Assembly (NCBI RefSeq): GCF_013340935.1
Contig: NZ_WHOS01000002.1
Span: 124,001 to 188,000, forward strand
DNA from: Azospirillum melinis
GTDB taxonomy: Bacteria > Pseudomonadota > Alphaproteobacteria > Azospirillales > Azospirillaceae
Length of the DNA stretch: 64,000 nt
Reading direction: 5' to 3'
Below, in pieces: positions 25,751-35,699 of the stretch; positions within the stretch are counted from its first letter, which is position 1; every line of letters begins with the position of its first letter. Made by a program: the position numbers and the translations under genes. Below the pieces are notes generated by a model that saw only the letters and a list, made by a program, of their open reading frames with translations, was not told where the DNA came from and made no database searches.

Positions 25751-26515
25751 TCAGCCGGCAATCGCCTTGATCGCCAGGAAGAGGACGGACGGCCCCATCA
25801 GGCAGCCCAGGCCCGTGTGGAAGGTGGCAACCAGGGCGCCGTAAGGCACCAGCCGCCGGTCGGTCGCCGCCAGCCCGGCGCTGACGCCGCTGACGGTGCC
25901 GGCCAGCCCGCCGAAGACCATCGCGGCCTGCGGGTTGTCCAGCCGCATGAAGCCGGCCAGGACAGGGGTGAAGACCATGACCAGGATCGCCTTGACCACT
26001 CCGGTTGCGATGCTCAGCGCCATGACGTCGGAACTGGCGCCGATGGCGGCACCGGTCACCGGGCCGACGATGTAGGTGATGGCCCCGGCGCCGATGGTGG
26101 TCAGCGCCACCGGGTCGGTGTAGCCGAAGGCCATGGCGACGGCGACGCCGACGATGAAGGGCAGCACGGTGCCGAGGAACAACCCGATGAAGCCGAGCCA
26201 GCCGGCTTTGCGCGCCTCATCGATCTGCACCTCGCTGGCGGTGGCGACGATGCAGAAGTCGCGCATCATTGCCCCGCCCATCAGGGCCAGACCGCCGAAC
26301 ATGGTCAGGTCGGCCATCCCCTTGGTCTTGCCGGTGACCAGCCCGCCCCAATAGGCGAGCGCGAGCCCGGCCAGCACGGCGATGGCGGAGCCGTGAACCC
26401 GGCCGCCCGTCAGATGGCGGGCCAGCAGGTTGGAGACCCAGACGATGATCCCGACGACGGCGAAGGCGGCGACCAGCTGGTTTTCCGCAATCTCATGCAT
26501 GAATTTGTCGAGCAT
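25751..26515 (-). CDS. madM: malonate transporter, MadM/MdcM subunit
   Basis: A 254-residue membrane protein with about seven to nine hydrophobic helices and Gly-rich turns, such as Gly-Gly-Leu-Ala-Leu-Met-Gly-Gly-Ala and Gly-Pro-Val-Thr-Gly-Ala-Ala-Ile-Gly-Ala. It is recognised as the larger partner of the two-protein malonate carrier MadLM. It follows madL by 12 bases and precedes the decarboxylase genes. Known MadLM carriers import malonate with cations (sodium in Malonomonas). The coupling ion here is not visible from sequence. Confidence 0.9.
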   Translation of the reverse strand: MLDKFMHEIAENQLVAAFAVVGIIVWVSNLLARHLTGGRVHGSAIAVLAGLALAYWGGLVTGKTKGMADLTMFGGLALMGGAMMRDFCIVATASEVQIDEARKAGWLGFIGLFLGTVLPFIVGVAVAMAFGYTDPVALTTIGAGAITYIVGPVTGAAIGASSDVMALSIATGVVKAILVMVFTPVLAGFMRLDNPQAAMVFGGLAGTVSGVSAGLAATDRRLVPYGALVATFHTGLGCLMGPSVLFLAIKAIAG

Positions 26516-26527
26516 GGCAGCCTTCCC

Positions 26528-26935
26528 CTATTCGAGTTCGGCGGCGGGCGCGCCGGCCTGCCAGGCGGCAGCGGCACCGGTCCGGCGGATCGCGCGGTTG
26601 ATCAGGGAGATGACGCAGGCGCAGAGCGCGACCGAGCCGAAGGCGGCCAGCAGGGCGATGGGGCCGCCCTTGACGGCGACGATGACGTTCTGGGTGGCGG
26701 CCATGGCGACCACCACCGGGATATACATCATCGCCCAGAAGGTGACGCCCTTCTCGGTTTCCGGCCGCATCAGCCCGCGCTTGCGCATGTGGTACTGGGC
26801 GGCCATCAGCAGCATCATGGCGATGCCGACGCCGCCGACATTGGCCTTGACCCCGATCAGTGCCCCCAGGATATCGCCGAGCAGCACGCCCAGCAGATAG
26901 CAGCCCGCCAGAAGGGCGGTGCCGAAGATCACCAT
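26528..26935 (-). CDS. madL: malonate transporter, MadL/MdcL subunit
   Basis: A 135-residue protein with four hydrophobic helices and the MadL feature Gly-Val-Lys-Ala-Asn-Val-Gly-Gly-Val-Gly near 27-36. ATG 26935 is preceded by the strong purine tract GAGGGAGGG. The frame is open further upstream, but the extra residues are not membrane-like. It is the first gene of the malonate operon, facing the GntR regulator across a 406-base regulatory gap. Confidence 0.9.
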   Translation of the reverse strand: MVIFGTALLAGCYLLGVLLGDILGALIGVKANVGGVGIAMMLLMAAQYHMRKRGLMRPETEKGVTFWAMMYIPVVVAMAATQNVIVAVKGGPIALLAAFGSVALCACVISLINRAIRRTGAAAAWQAGAPAAELE

Positions 26936-27155
26936 GGCGCGCCCTCCCTCTTGGCGGAGGCCGCAGCGGCTGTTGGCATGGCAATTGGAATGAAAGTTCC
27001 GTGTCGTCCCATCATGTGCGTTTCCCCATTTCGTCGTTTCATGCGGCCCGGCTGCCCAATCACGGGGCAGAGAACCGGACATGCCGTCCGGAGAGGGCCG
27101 GGCACGAAGTCACGACGGCGGCCGATGGTTTGCCCAAAAGGGACGCACACCATTC

Positions 27156-27227
27156 ATGTATGCGAAGCCCCAGAATAATGGGCTTAAGGTATTTTTTTGT
27201 CGACCACCGCTACTGTGGTGCATACAT
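27156..27227. promoter_or_regulatory. inverted ATGTATGC/GCATACAT pair in the madL-regulator gap, candidate repressor sites
   Basis: ATGTATGC at 27156-27163 and GCATACAT at 27220-27227 are perfect inverse copies 56 bases apart. A related TTGTATAC lies at 27278-27285, on the -10 box of the regulator gene. From memory, the Acinetobacter repressor MdcY recognises a TTGTATACAA-like palindrome, so these may be its operators. Near 27220 a weak minus-strand promoter (TTGCGG, 16 bases, TATGTA) can be drawn for madL. Confidence 0.45.
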
Positions 27228-27258
27228 ATCATGGACGATCAGGCCCGCAAACATAATT

Positions 27259-27286
27259 TTGACCGCAGAGGCGCTTTTTGTATACT
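27259..27286 (+). promoter_or_regulatory. sigma-70-like promoter of the GntR regulator gene
   Basis: TTGACC (27259-27264), a 16-base spacer and TATACT (27281-27286), about 55 bases before the start codon at 27342. It is unusually close to consensus for this GC-rich sequence. The -10 overlaps a TTGTATAC motif like those elsewhere in the gap, which suggests autoregulation. Confidence 0.6.
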
Positions 27287-27341
27287 CGTCTGCGGATGAG
27301 CCGACACCTGCGCATACGCAGACCGGAAACAACAGGCGGTT

Positions 27342-28052
27342 ATGTACGCAATGGATGCCATTCTGCCGGACGGACAGTCGGAACGCGACATCGCGGAGGA
27401 CGGCAAAAGCCTGCTGTCCGATGTCATCCGGCTGGCGCTGGCCGACGAGATCGCCACCGGGCGGCTGAAGCCGGGCACCCCGCTCGACGAACAGCAGATC
27501 GGCCAGCGGTTCGGCGCTTCGCGAACCCCGGTGCGCGAGGCGCTGCGCCAGCTCGCCACCACCGGCATGGTGGAGGTCCGGCCGCGCCGCGGCGTGGTCG
27601 TCGCCACCATGACGGCCGAGCGCATCATGGACATGTTCGAGATGACGGCGGAGATGGAGGCGATGTGCGTCCGCCTCGCCACCTACCGCATCACTCCGGT
27701 CGAGCGCAGCCGGCTGCAGACCATGCATGAATCGGCGGCTGAGATGGTGCGGGGTGGCGATCTCGACGCCTATGACGACTTCAACCGCCGCTTCCACGAG
27801 GCGATCTATCACGCCACCCACAACCAGTTCATGGCCGAACAGGCGGTCGGCGTCCGCGCCCGCCTCGCCGCCTTCCGCCGCACCCAGCTTCGTCATGGCG
27901 ACCGGCTGGCGACCTCCCATGCCGAGCATGGAACCATCCTGGCCGCCATGGCGCGCGGCGATGGGGACGAGGCGGCCCGCTGCATGCGCGCCCATATGCT
28001 CAACGCCAGCTGCGCGCTGACCCGCTATATCCAGGAACTGGAGCTTTCCTGA
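27342..28052 (+). CDS. GntR family (FCD domain) regulator of the malonate operon, MdcY-like
   Basis: A 236-residue FadR-subfamily protein with a GntR winged helix-turn-helix at about 22-92 (Ser-Arg-Thr-Pro-Val-Arg-Glu-Ala-Leu-Arg-Gln-Leu). An all-helical FCD ligand domain at about 100-228 has the metal/ligand-type Asp/His residues (Asn-Arg-Arg-Phe-His-Glu-Ala-Ile). ATG 27342 or 27351 may start it. It is divergent from madL, matching the arrangement of mdcY in Acinetobacter, where malonate relieves repression. The same role is likely here, but the ligand was not established from sequence. Confidence 0.85.
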   Translation: MYAMDAILPDGQSERDIAEDGKSLLSDVIRLALADEIATGRLKPGTPLDEQQIGQRFGASRTPVREALRQLATTGMVEVRPRRGVVVATMTAERIMDMFEMTAEMEAMCVRLATYRITPVERSRLQTMHESAAEMVRGGDLDAYDDFNRRFHEAIYHATHNQFMAEQAVGVRARLAAFRRTQLRHGDRLATSHAEHGTILAAMARGDGDEAARCMRAHMLNASCALTRYIQELELS

Positions 28053-28071
28053 CCGGACGTCAGGGCGCATC

Positions 28072-28088
28072 GGCGGAAACCTTCCGCC
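28072..28088 (+). terminator. short hairpin after the GntR regulator gene
   Basis: GGCGGAA (28072-28078), ACC loop, TTCCGCC (28082-28088): seven-base perfect stem starting 20 bases after the stop codon. No U-run follows, so it is only a weak terminator candidate. Confidence 0.3.
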
Positions 28089-28234
28089 TCCAGGCACAGG
28101 CGAGTATTTCAGGCGTCCCGGTGCGCTGCCGCTATGCGGTCTTTATCCGGGCCGGCCTGCAACAGTGCATTCGCATGAATTTAACGTTTACGCCCGTATG
28201 CTGTTGACGATCTCCACCTTGAGCTTCCTTTGCC

Positions 28235-29911
28235 ATGGGCGCCGCAGCCTGCACCAGCCATCTGTCGGATCATCATTGGTCTACGAATGATTTGTCGGCC
28301 TTTTGCCTGATCTCCGATCCGGTTTGGGTCATCGATCTGCAGACGGGCGATGCCTTGTGGGCCAATCAGGCGGCGTGCGACCTTTGGGGTGTCCGGTCGG
28401 TCCGGGAACCGGCCGCTGTCGGCGGCTTGCCCGAAACGGTCCGGCAGCGCCTGCCCGATTATGCCCGGCGCCTGTCGGACGGCGAGCGGTTCGGCGAGCG
28501 CTGGACGGTCGACACCAGGGGAGACGACCGGGAAAAGGACCGGAGTGCCGAGACCGTGCTGGCCTGCGACTGTTCGGGGCTCCGCCTGACGGACGGACGT
28601 CTGGCGATGCTCGTCCATGCAAGGCCGCTCGCGGAGATGGAGCCGACGCCTGCGCCGAAGCTGCACCTGTCGCGGATGGTCGAGAATCTGCCGATGGCCG
28701 CCGCCTATGTCGAGGGCGAGCGGATTTTCGTCAACCGCGCGGCGGAACGGCTGATCGGCTTCCGGCAGGACGAGTTGCCGACGATGGAGGCATGGTTCAA
28801 GTCGGCCTACCCCGGCCATGACCAGGAAATTCGTCAACGCTACGATGCCGCACGGCTGGCGAAAGCCTCGGTGCTGACCGAATTGCATGTCACCCGCAAG
28901 GACGGCGTCCGGCGCTGGATCCGTTTCTTCGCCTATCTCACCCATGGCGGAGAGGTGTGGCTGATGGAGGACGTGACCGACCAGCGCGCCACACTGGAGG
29001 CCTTGCATCAGGAACGTGCCGTCCTGCAAAGTTTGATCGACTCGATGCCCGACATCGTCTTCTTCAAGGATCGCGACGGCGTCTTCCTGAACTACAACCG
29101 TGCCTTCCTCGATTATGTCGGCTGGCACCTCAATTCGAATCGCCGCTTGCGCGACATCGACATGGTCGATGGCGACGCGGCGGAGCGTCGCCGGCAGACC
29201 GACCTGCGTGCCATGCGGGAGGGGATGACCCGCGGCGAGGAGTGGTTCGTCTATCCCGACGGCCGGCGCCGGCTGATGGAAACGCTCAAGACCGCCTGCC
29301 GCGACCCGCGGGGCAACATCCTGGGCGTCGTCGGCATCTCCCGCGACATCACCGACCGGCGGGAGATGGAGGAGATGCTTCGCCGCAGCGAAGCGGAAAA
29401 GGACCATCTCGCCAATCATGATCCGCTGACCGGCCTGCCTAACCGCCGGCTGTTCTTCGCCCGCACGGACTCGGCGCTCGCCCACGCCCAGCGCATCGGC
29501 CAGCCGCTTGCCTTGCTGTTCATCGACCTCGACGGCTTCAAGCCGGTGAACGACCGGATGGGTCACGATGCCGGCGATCAGGTGCTGCGGGTGACGGCGG
29601 AACGTCTGACGGCATGCCTGCGCACTTCCGACCTCGTGGCGCGCATCGGCGGGGACGAATTCACCGTGCTGCTGGAAGGCACCGGGTCGCTCCATGATGT
29701 CGAGCGCGTCGCCGGCAAGCTGATCCAGGCGGTTTCGGCGGAGATCGAAATCGGCCGCAACGCCCTGACGGTGGGCGCCAGCATCGGCATCGCGCTGTAT
29801 CCGCGGGATGCGGACAACGCCCAGGATCTGTTGAAGGCCGCCGACGGCGCGCTCTACCGGGCCAAGCATGCCGGCCGGGGCCGATTCATCGTCTGCGGAC
29901 ACCCTCGCTGA
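28235..29911 (+). CDS. PAS-domain diguanylate cyclase (GGDEF)
   Basis: A 558-residue soluble protein. It has PAS-like domains at about 20-135, 145-250 and 258-378, then a GGDEF domain (about 390-555). The active-site motif Gly-Gly-Asp-Glu-Phe is intact at 472-476, and the inhibitory site Arg-Thr-Ser-Asp at 463-466 is correctly spaced. It should make cyclic di-GMP with product feedback. There is no EAL domain. ATG 28235 has a poor ribosome site, so an earlier or later start is possible. It stands alone between the malonate regulator and the formate-channel gene. Confidence 0.88.
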   Translation: MGAAACTSHLSDHHWSTNDLSAFCLISDPVWVIDLQTGDALWANQAACDLWGVRSVREPAAVGGLPETVRQRLPDYARRLSDGERFGERWTVDTRGDDREKDRSAETVLACDCSGLRLTDGRLAMLVHARPLAEMEPTPAPKLHLSRMVENLPMAAAYVEGERIFVNRAAERLIGFRQDELPTMEAWFKSAYPGHDQEIRQRYDAARLAKASVLTELHVTRKDGVRRWIRFFAYLTHGGEVWLMEDVTDQRATLEALHQERAVLQSLIDSMPDIVFFKDRDGVFLNYNRAFLDYVGWHLNSNRRLRDIDMVDGDAAERRRQTDLRAMREGMTRGEEWFVYPDGRRRLMETLKTACRDPRGNILGVVGISRDITDRREMEEMLRRSEAEKDHLANHDPLTGLPNRRLFFARTDSALAHAQRIGQPLALLFIDLDGFKPVNDRMGHDAGDQVLRVTAERLTACLRTSDLVARIGGDEFTVLLEGTGSLHDVERVAGKLIQAVSAEIEIGRNALTVGASIGIALYPRDADNAQDLLKAADGALYRAKHAGRGRFIVCGHPR

Positions 29912-29930
29912 GCCGTCGGCAGGGCCATGA

Positions 29931-29945
29931 TGTAGCAACACTACA
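29931..29945. promoter_or_regulatory. TGTAG-N5-CTACA dyad, upstream copy
   Basis: TGTAG (29931-29935), CAACA, CTACA (29941-29945). It lies 20 bases after the diguanylate cyclase stop and repeats the arms and spacing of the dyad at 30086-30100. It is a candidate operator for an unidentified regulator, or could serve as a weak hairpin. Confidence 0.4.
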
Positions 29946-30059
29946 GAAGCGCACGCAACGCGGGAGCCGCTGCCTTCTCCCTTCAAATTCTTTGTTTTCC
30001 TGTGACCTTCCTGGGATTTCTCGCCCCTCCCCTGCGACCGAATTGCTCAGGCGATGCGC

Positions 30060-30100
30060 TTGCCAGCCTCATCCCGACAGGAGTATGTAGTAAAGCTACA
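30060..30100 (+). promoter_or_regulatory. promoter with overlapping TGTAG-N5-CTACA operator before the formate channel gene
   Basis: TTGCCA (30060-30065), an 18-base spacer and TATGTA (30084-30089) form a fair sigma-70 promoter. The dyad TGTAG (30086-30090), TAAAG, CTACA (30096-30100) covers the -10 end and the likely start of transcription. A protein bound there would block the promoter, about 60 bases before the start codon at 30162. Confidence 0.45.
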
Positions 30101-30103
30101 TGA

Positions 30104-32395
<2,292 letters not shown>

Positions 32396-32547
32396 GTTCC
32401 ACGAGCTTCCTGAAGTCCCCTGCCCGGCAATCCTCCGCCCCCCTCTCCTGCCCCCGGAGAGGCGATCACGACGGCAGGGACTGCCCCTGAAGGGACTTCA
32501 AGGACGGGCGGCGGGCGCCCTGATCGCTGAGACGTCCCGCCGTTGTG

Positions 32548-32581
32548 CCCCCTCCTCCCGTCTCTCCCCGGGAGGAGGGGG
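32548..32581. repeat. GC-rich hairpin of the intergenic repeat family downstream of eno
   Basis: Perfect 13-base arms CCCCCTCCTCCCG (32548-32560) and its complement (32569-32581) around an 8-base loop. A second, imperfect CCTCTCC...GGAGAGG hairpin lies near 32440-32464. There is no U-run, so it is read as a repeat-family remnant that may slow decay of eno mRNA. The rest of the 459-base gap 32396-32854 holds the AT-rich motif at 32680 and no gene that I can support. Confidence 0.55.
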
Positions 32582-32679
32582 AAGCCCCGCCCGGCCATCC
32601 CGCAGAAATCGGCCTCGAGCCACCTGCGGCATAGTGTCAAGGGCCGGGCTTCTCGATGGTTCCATGTTGCGATGCACAG

Positions 32680-32696
32680 TTAATATATTAATATAT
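32680..32696 (+). promoter_or_regulatory. AT-rich palindrome/tandem octamer upstream of the pta-ackA genes
   Basis: TTAATATATTAA (32680-32691) is a perfect 12-base palindrome. The octamer TTAATATA occurs twice head to tail (32680-32687 and 32688-32695). This AT island is striking against the GC-rich surroundings. It lies about 160 bases before the MaoC-Pta start, where a promoter or operator is expected. Confidence 0.45.
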
Positions 32697-32854
32697 CTAA
32701 GGTTCCCGGCGCGGCGCAGAACGCTGGCGCAAAACGGGCGACGATCCCGGATGAAACATTGGACGGTCACCGTTTCCGTCCCCTCCCGACGCCGCCCCTT
32801 CGGACCGTAGAAAACGGGCCGCTCGCTCGACCCGGTCAACCGGAGTGTTCAAAA

Positions 32855-34297
32855 ATGCGTGCCAGTGGTGAAGCTTCCGGCAACGGCGCCTGCGCCGTCG
32901 TCGAGAATGTGACCTTCGACGAAATCCAGATCGGCCAGTCGGCCAGCCTGTCGCGCCAGCTCACCCTGATGGATGTGGAGCTGTTCGCCACCGTGTCGGG
33001 CAACATCAACCCGGCCCATCTCGACCCGAAATTCGCCGCCGACAGCCGGTTCCAGAAGGTGATCGGTCCCGGCATGTGGTCGGGCTCGCTGATCTCGGGC
33101 GTGCTGGGCACCTACCTGCCGGGCGCCGGCTCGCTCTATGCCGGCCAGAGCCTGCAGTTCCGCCGCCCGGTCGGCCTGGGCGACATCGTCACCGCCACCG
33201 TCACCGTGATCGAGAAGCGCCCGGCCAAGAACGTCGTCGTCTTCGACTGCGTCTGCACCAACCAGGATGGCGAGATCGTCGTGCTCGGCACCGCCGAGGT
33301 GGTTGCTCCGACCCAGAAGGTCGTCCGCCCGGCGCATGAACTGCCGCAGATCCAGATGATCCGCCACGACAAGCACGACGCCCTGCTCGCCAAGTGCGAC
33401 GAGCTGCCGCCGGTCGTCACCGCCGTGGCCTATCCCTGCGACGCCAGCTCGCTCCAGGGCGCCGTCGAAGCGGCCGAGGCCGGGCTGATCGAGCCGATCC
33501 TGGTCGGCCCCGAAGCCCTCATCCGCAAGGTCGCCGCAGCCGGCGGGCTCGACATCGCCCGCTACCGCATCGTCGATGCCGCCCACAGCCGCGCCGCCGC
33601 GGCTGCTGCCGTGGCGCTGGCCCGCACCGGCGAGGCCGAAGCGGTGATGAAGGGCAGCCTGCACACCGACGAGCTGATGGGCGAGGTGGTGAAGAAGGAA
33701 ACCGGCCTGCGCACCGCCAGCCGGATCAGCCACGTCTTCCTGATGAATGTGCCGACCTACTCCAAGACGCTGCTGATCACCGACGCGGCGATCAACATCT
33801 ATCCGACGCTGGAAGACAAGGTCCACATCGTCCAGAACGCCATCGACCTCGCCAAGGTGCTGGGCGTCGCCACCCCGCGCGTCGCCATCCTGTCGGCGGT
33901 CGAGACGATCAACCCGAAGATCAACACCACGCTGGAAGCGGCGGCACTCTGCAAGATGGCCGACCGCGGCCAGATCACCGGCGGCATCCTCGACGGCCCG
34001 CTCGCCTTCGACAACGCCATCTCCGCCGAAGCCGCCCGCACCAAGGGCATCACCTCCCCGGTCGCCGGCCAGCCGGACATCCTGCTCGCCCCCGATCTGG
34101 AGGCCGGCAACATGCTGGTCAAGCAGCTGTCCTTCCTGGCGAATGCCGACCTCGCCGGCATCGTGCTGGGCGCCAAGGTGCCGGTCATCCTCACCAGCCG
34201 CGCCGACAATGTGCGGGCCCGGCTCGCTTCCTGCGCCGTCGCCTCGCTGGTCGCCGCCGCCAAACGCCAGCCGAAGCTCGCGCTGGCCGCCGAATAG
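32855..34297 (+). CDS. MaoC-like hydratase/phosphate acetyl(butyryl)transferase fusion protein
   Basis: A 480-residue fusion with an N-terminal MaoC hot-dog domain (about 18-160) and a C-terminal phosphate acetyl/butyryltransferase domain (about 180-475, with the Met-Lys-Gly-x-Leu-His-Thr-Asp motif). The Pta part converts acyl-CoA and phosphate to acyl-phosphate, which AckA 12 bases downstream turns into ATP plus acid. In the hydratase part the usual Gly-Asp-x-Asn-Pro-x-His motif reads Gly-Asn-Ile-Asn-Pro-Ala-His. N50 thus replaces the catalytic Asp, while H55 remains. ATG 32855 follows GGAG at about 10 bases. Confidence 0.88.
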   Translation: MRASGEASGNGACAVVENVTFDEIQIGQSASLSRQLTLMDVELFATVSGNINPAHLDPKFAADSRFQKVIGPGMWSGSLISGVLGTYLPGAGSLYAGQSLQFRRPVGLGDIVTATVTVIEKRPAKNVVVFDCVCTNQDGEIVVLGTAEVVAPTQKVVRPAHELPQIQMIRHDKHDALLAKCDELPPVVTAVAYPCDASSLQGAVEAAEAGLIEPILVGPEALIRKVAAAGGLDIARYRIVDAAHSRAAAAAAVALARTGEAEAVMKGSLHTDELMGEVVKKETGLRTASRISHVFLMNVPTYSKTLLITDAAINIYPTLEDKVHIVQNAIDLAKVLGVATPRVAILSAVETINPKINTTLEAAALCKMADRGQITGGILDGPLAFDNAISAEAARTKGITSPVAGQPDILLAPDLEAGNMLVKQLSFLANADLAGIVLGAKVPVILTSRADNVRARLASCAVASLVAAAKRQPKLALAAE

Positions 34298-34309
34298 GAC
34301 ATCCCCGTC

Positions 34310-35536
34310 ATGGTCGCACTGTCAAACTCCAGCGAGGACGCCTGCCTCGTCATCAATGCAGGTTCCTCCAGCCTGAAATTCTGCGTCTTCCAGGGTGGCA
34401 GCGCCACCGAGATCGAGCCGGTCGTCACCGGCCAGATCTCCGGCATCGGCACCGCCCCCCGCTTCGAGGCGAAGGACGCCGCCCGCCACAAGATCGCCGA
34501 CCACAGCTGGGCCGACGGTGAGAATCCGGGCCGTCCGGAGCTGCTCCACCATCTGCTCGACTGGATCGGCGACACGCTGAAGAGCGCCACGCTGGTGGCC
34601 GCCGGCCATCGCGTCGTCCATGGCGGCACCCGCTTCTCGGCACCCGTGCGCGTCACCCCGGCGGTGCTCGACCAGCTGGAGGAACTGATCCCGCTCGCTC
34701 CCCTGCATGAGCCGCACAACATCGCCGCCATGCGGGCGCTGGCCCAGGTCTATCCGTCGCTGCCGCAGATCGCCTGCTTCGACACCGCCTTCCACCAGAC
34801 CCAGCCCTGGCAGTCGCAGACCTTCGCCATCCCGCGCGAACTGACGGCGGAGGGCATCCGCCGCTACGGCTTCCATGGGCTGAGCTACGAGTACATCGCC
34901 CACCGCCTGCCCCAGGTGGCGCCGGAACTGGCCAACGCTCATGTGGTGGTCTGCCATCTCGGCAGCGGCGCCAGCCTGTGCGCCATGCGCGGCGGGCACA
35001 GCGTCGACACCACGATGGGATTCACCGCTCTCGACGGCGTGCCGATGGGCACCCGGCCGGGCGCCATCGATCCCGGCGTGCTGATCTATCTGATGCGCGA
35101 GAAGGGCTACGGCGCCGACGAGCTGGAGAAGCTGCTCTACCACAAATCGGGCATGCTGGGCGTCTCGGGCCTCTCCAACGACATGCGCGACCTGGAGAAT
35201 TCGGACCTGCCGGCGGCGGCCGAGGCGGTGGAGCTGTTCTGCCACAACGTCGCCAAGCAGGTGGCGGCGCTGGCCGGCTCGATGGGCGGGCTGGACGCGG
35301 TGGTGTTCACCGCCGGCGTCGGCGAGAACTCCACGCTGGTGCGGTCGCGGGTGGCGGAGAAGCTGTCCTGGCTCGGCGTCGCCATCGACCCGGCGGCCAA
35401 CCGGGCCAAGGCAACCCGCATCTCCGCCCAGGAGAGCCGCGTGCCGGTCTTCATCATCCCGACCGACGAGGAACGGATGATCGCCCGCCACACGCTGGGC
35501 GTCATCGCCACAGAGCAGTTGGAACGGGCGGCCTGA
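34310..35536 (+). CDS. ackA: acetate kinase (acetate/propionate kinase)
   Basis: A 408-residue acetokinase, making ATP and acetate from acetyl phosphate or the reverse. Motifs include the N-terminal Asn-Ala-Gly-Ser-Ser-Ser-Leu-Lys-Phe, His-Arg-Val-Val-His-Gly-Gly near 101-107, Phe-Asp-Thr-Ala-Phe-His, and Cys-His-Leu-Gly-Ser-Gly-Ala-Ser. The adenosine-binding Gly-Val-Gly-Glu-Asn segment follows. It forms an operon with the MaoC-Pta fusion. Substrate preference between acetate and propionate cannot be read from this sequence by eye. A palindromic repeat lies just after the stop. Confidence 0.95.
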   Translation: MVALSNSSEDACLVINAGSSSLKFCVFQGGSATEIEPVVTGQISGIGTAPRFEAKDAARHKIADHSWADGENPGRPELLHHLLDWIGDTLKSATLVAAGHRVVHGGTRFSAPVRVTPAVLDQLEELIPLAPLHEPHNIAAMRALAQVYPSLPQIACFDTAFHQTQPWQSQTFAIPRELTAEGIRRYGFHGLSYEYIAHRLPQVAPELANAHVVVCHLGSGASLCAMRGGHSVDTTMGFTALDGVPMGTRPGAIDPGVLIYLMREKGYGADELEKLLYHKSGMLGVSGLSNDMRDLENSDLPAAAEAVELFCHNVAKQVAALAGSMGGLDAVVFTAGVGENSTLVRSRVAEKLSWLGVAIDPAANRAKATRISAQESRVPVFIIPTDEERMIARHTLGVIATEQLERAA

Positions 35537-35559
35537 GCGCCCTCTCCCGCCCGGAGAAT

Positions 35560-35672
35560 CCCCTCTCCCCCCCGGGGAGAGGGTTAGGGTGAGGGGGGCG
35601 CGTTGCGAGGATTCTCGGGAAGTCACGCGGTGCATCCCCTCACCCCGACCCTCTCCCCGGGGGGGAGAGGGG
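35560..35672. repeat. 113-bp palindromic intergenic element with 37-bp terminal inverted repeats
   Basis: The left arm 35560-35596 and right arm 35636-35672 are inverted copies with only two mismatches, separated by 39 bases. Each arm holds a CCCTCTCC...GGGGAGAGGG palindrome followed by a GGGTGAGGGG module, the same units as in the element at 11648-11878. It sits between ackA and an EamA gene and could fold into a very stable hairpin that separates the two transcripts. Confidence 0.8.
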
Positions 35673-35699
35673 GATCTTCCCGGAGACGGAAACATCATC

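Noticed and set aside
32548..32581. Intrinsic terminator of eno
   Set aside because: The stem is strong but lacks a U-run and lies over 150 bases after the stop. Its sequence matches the intergenic repeat family instead.
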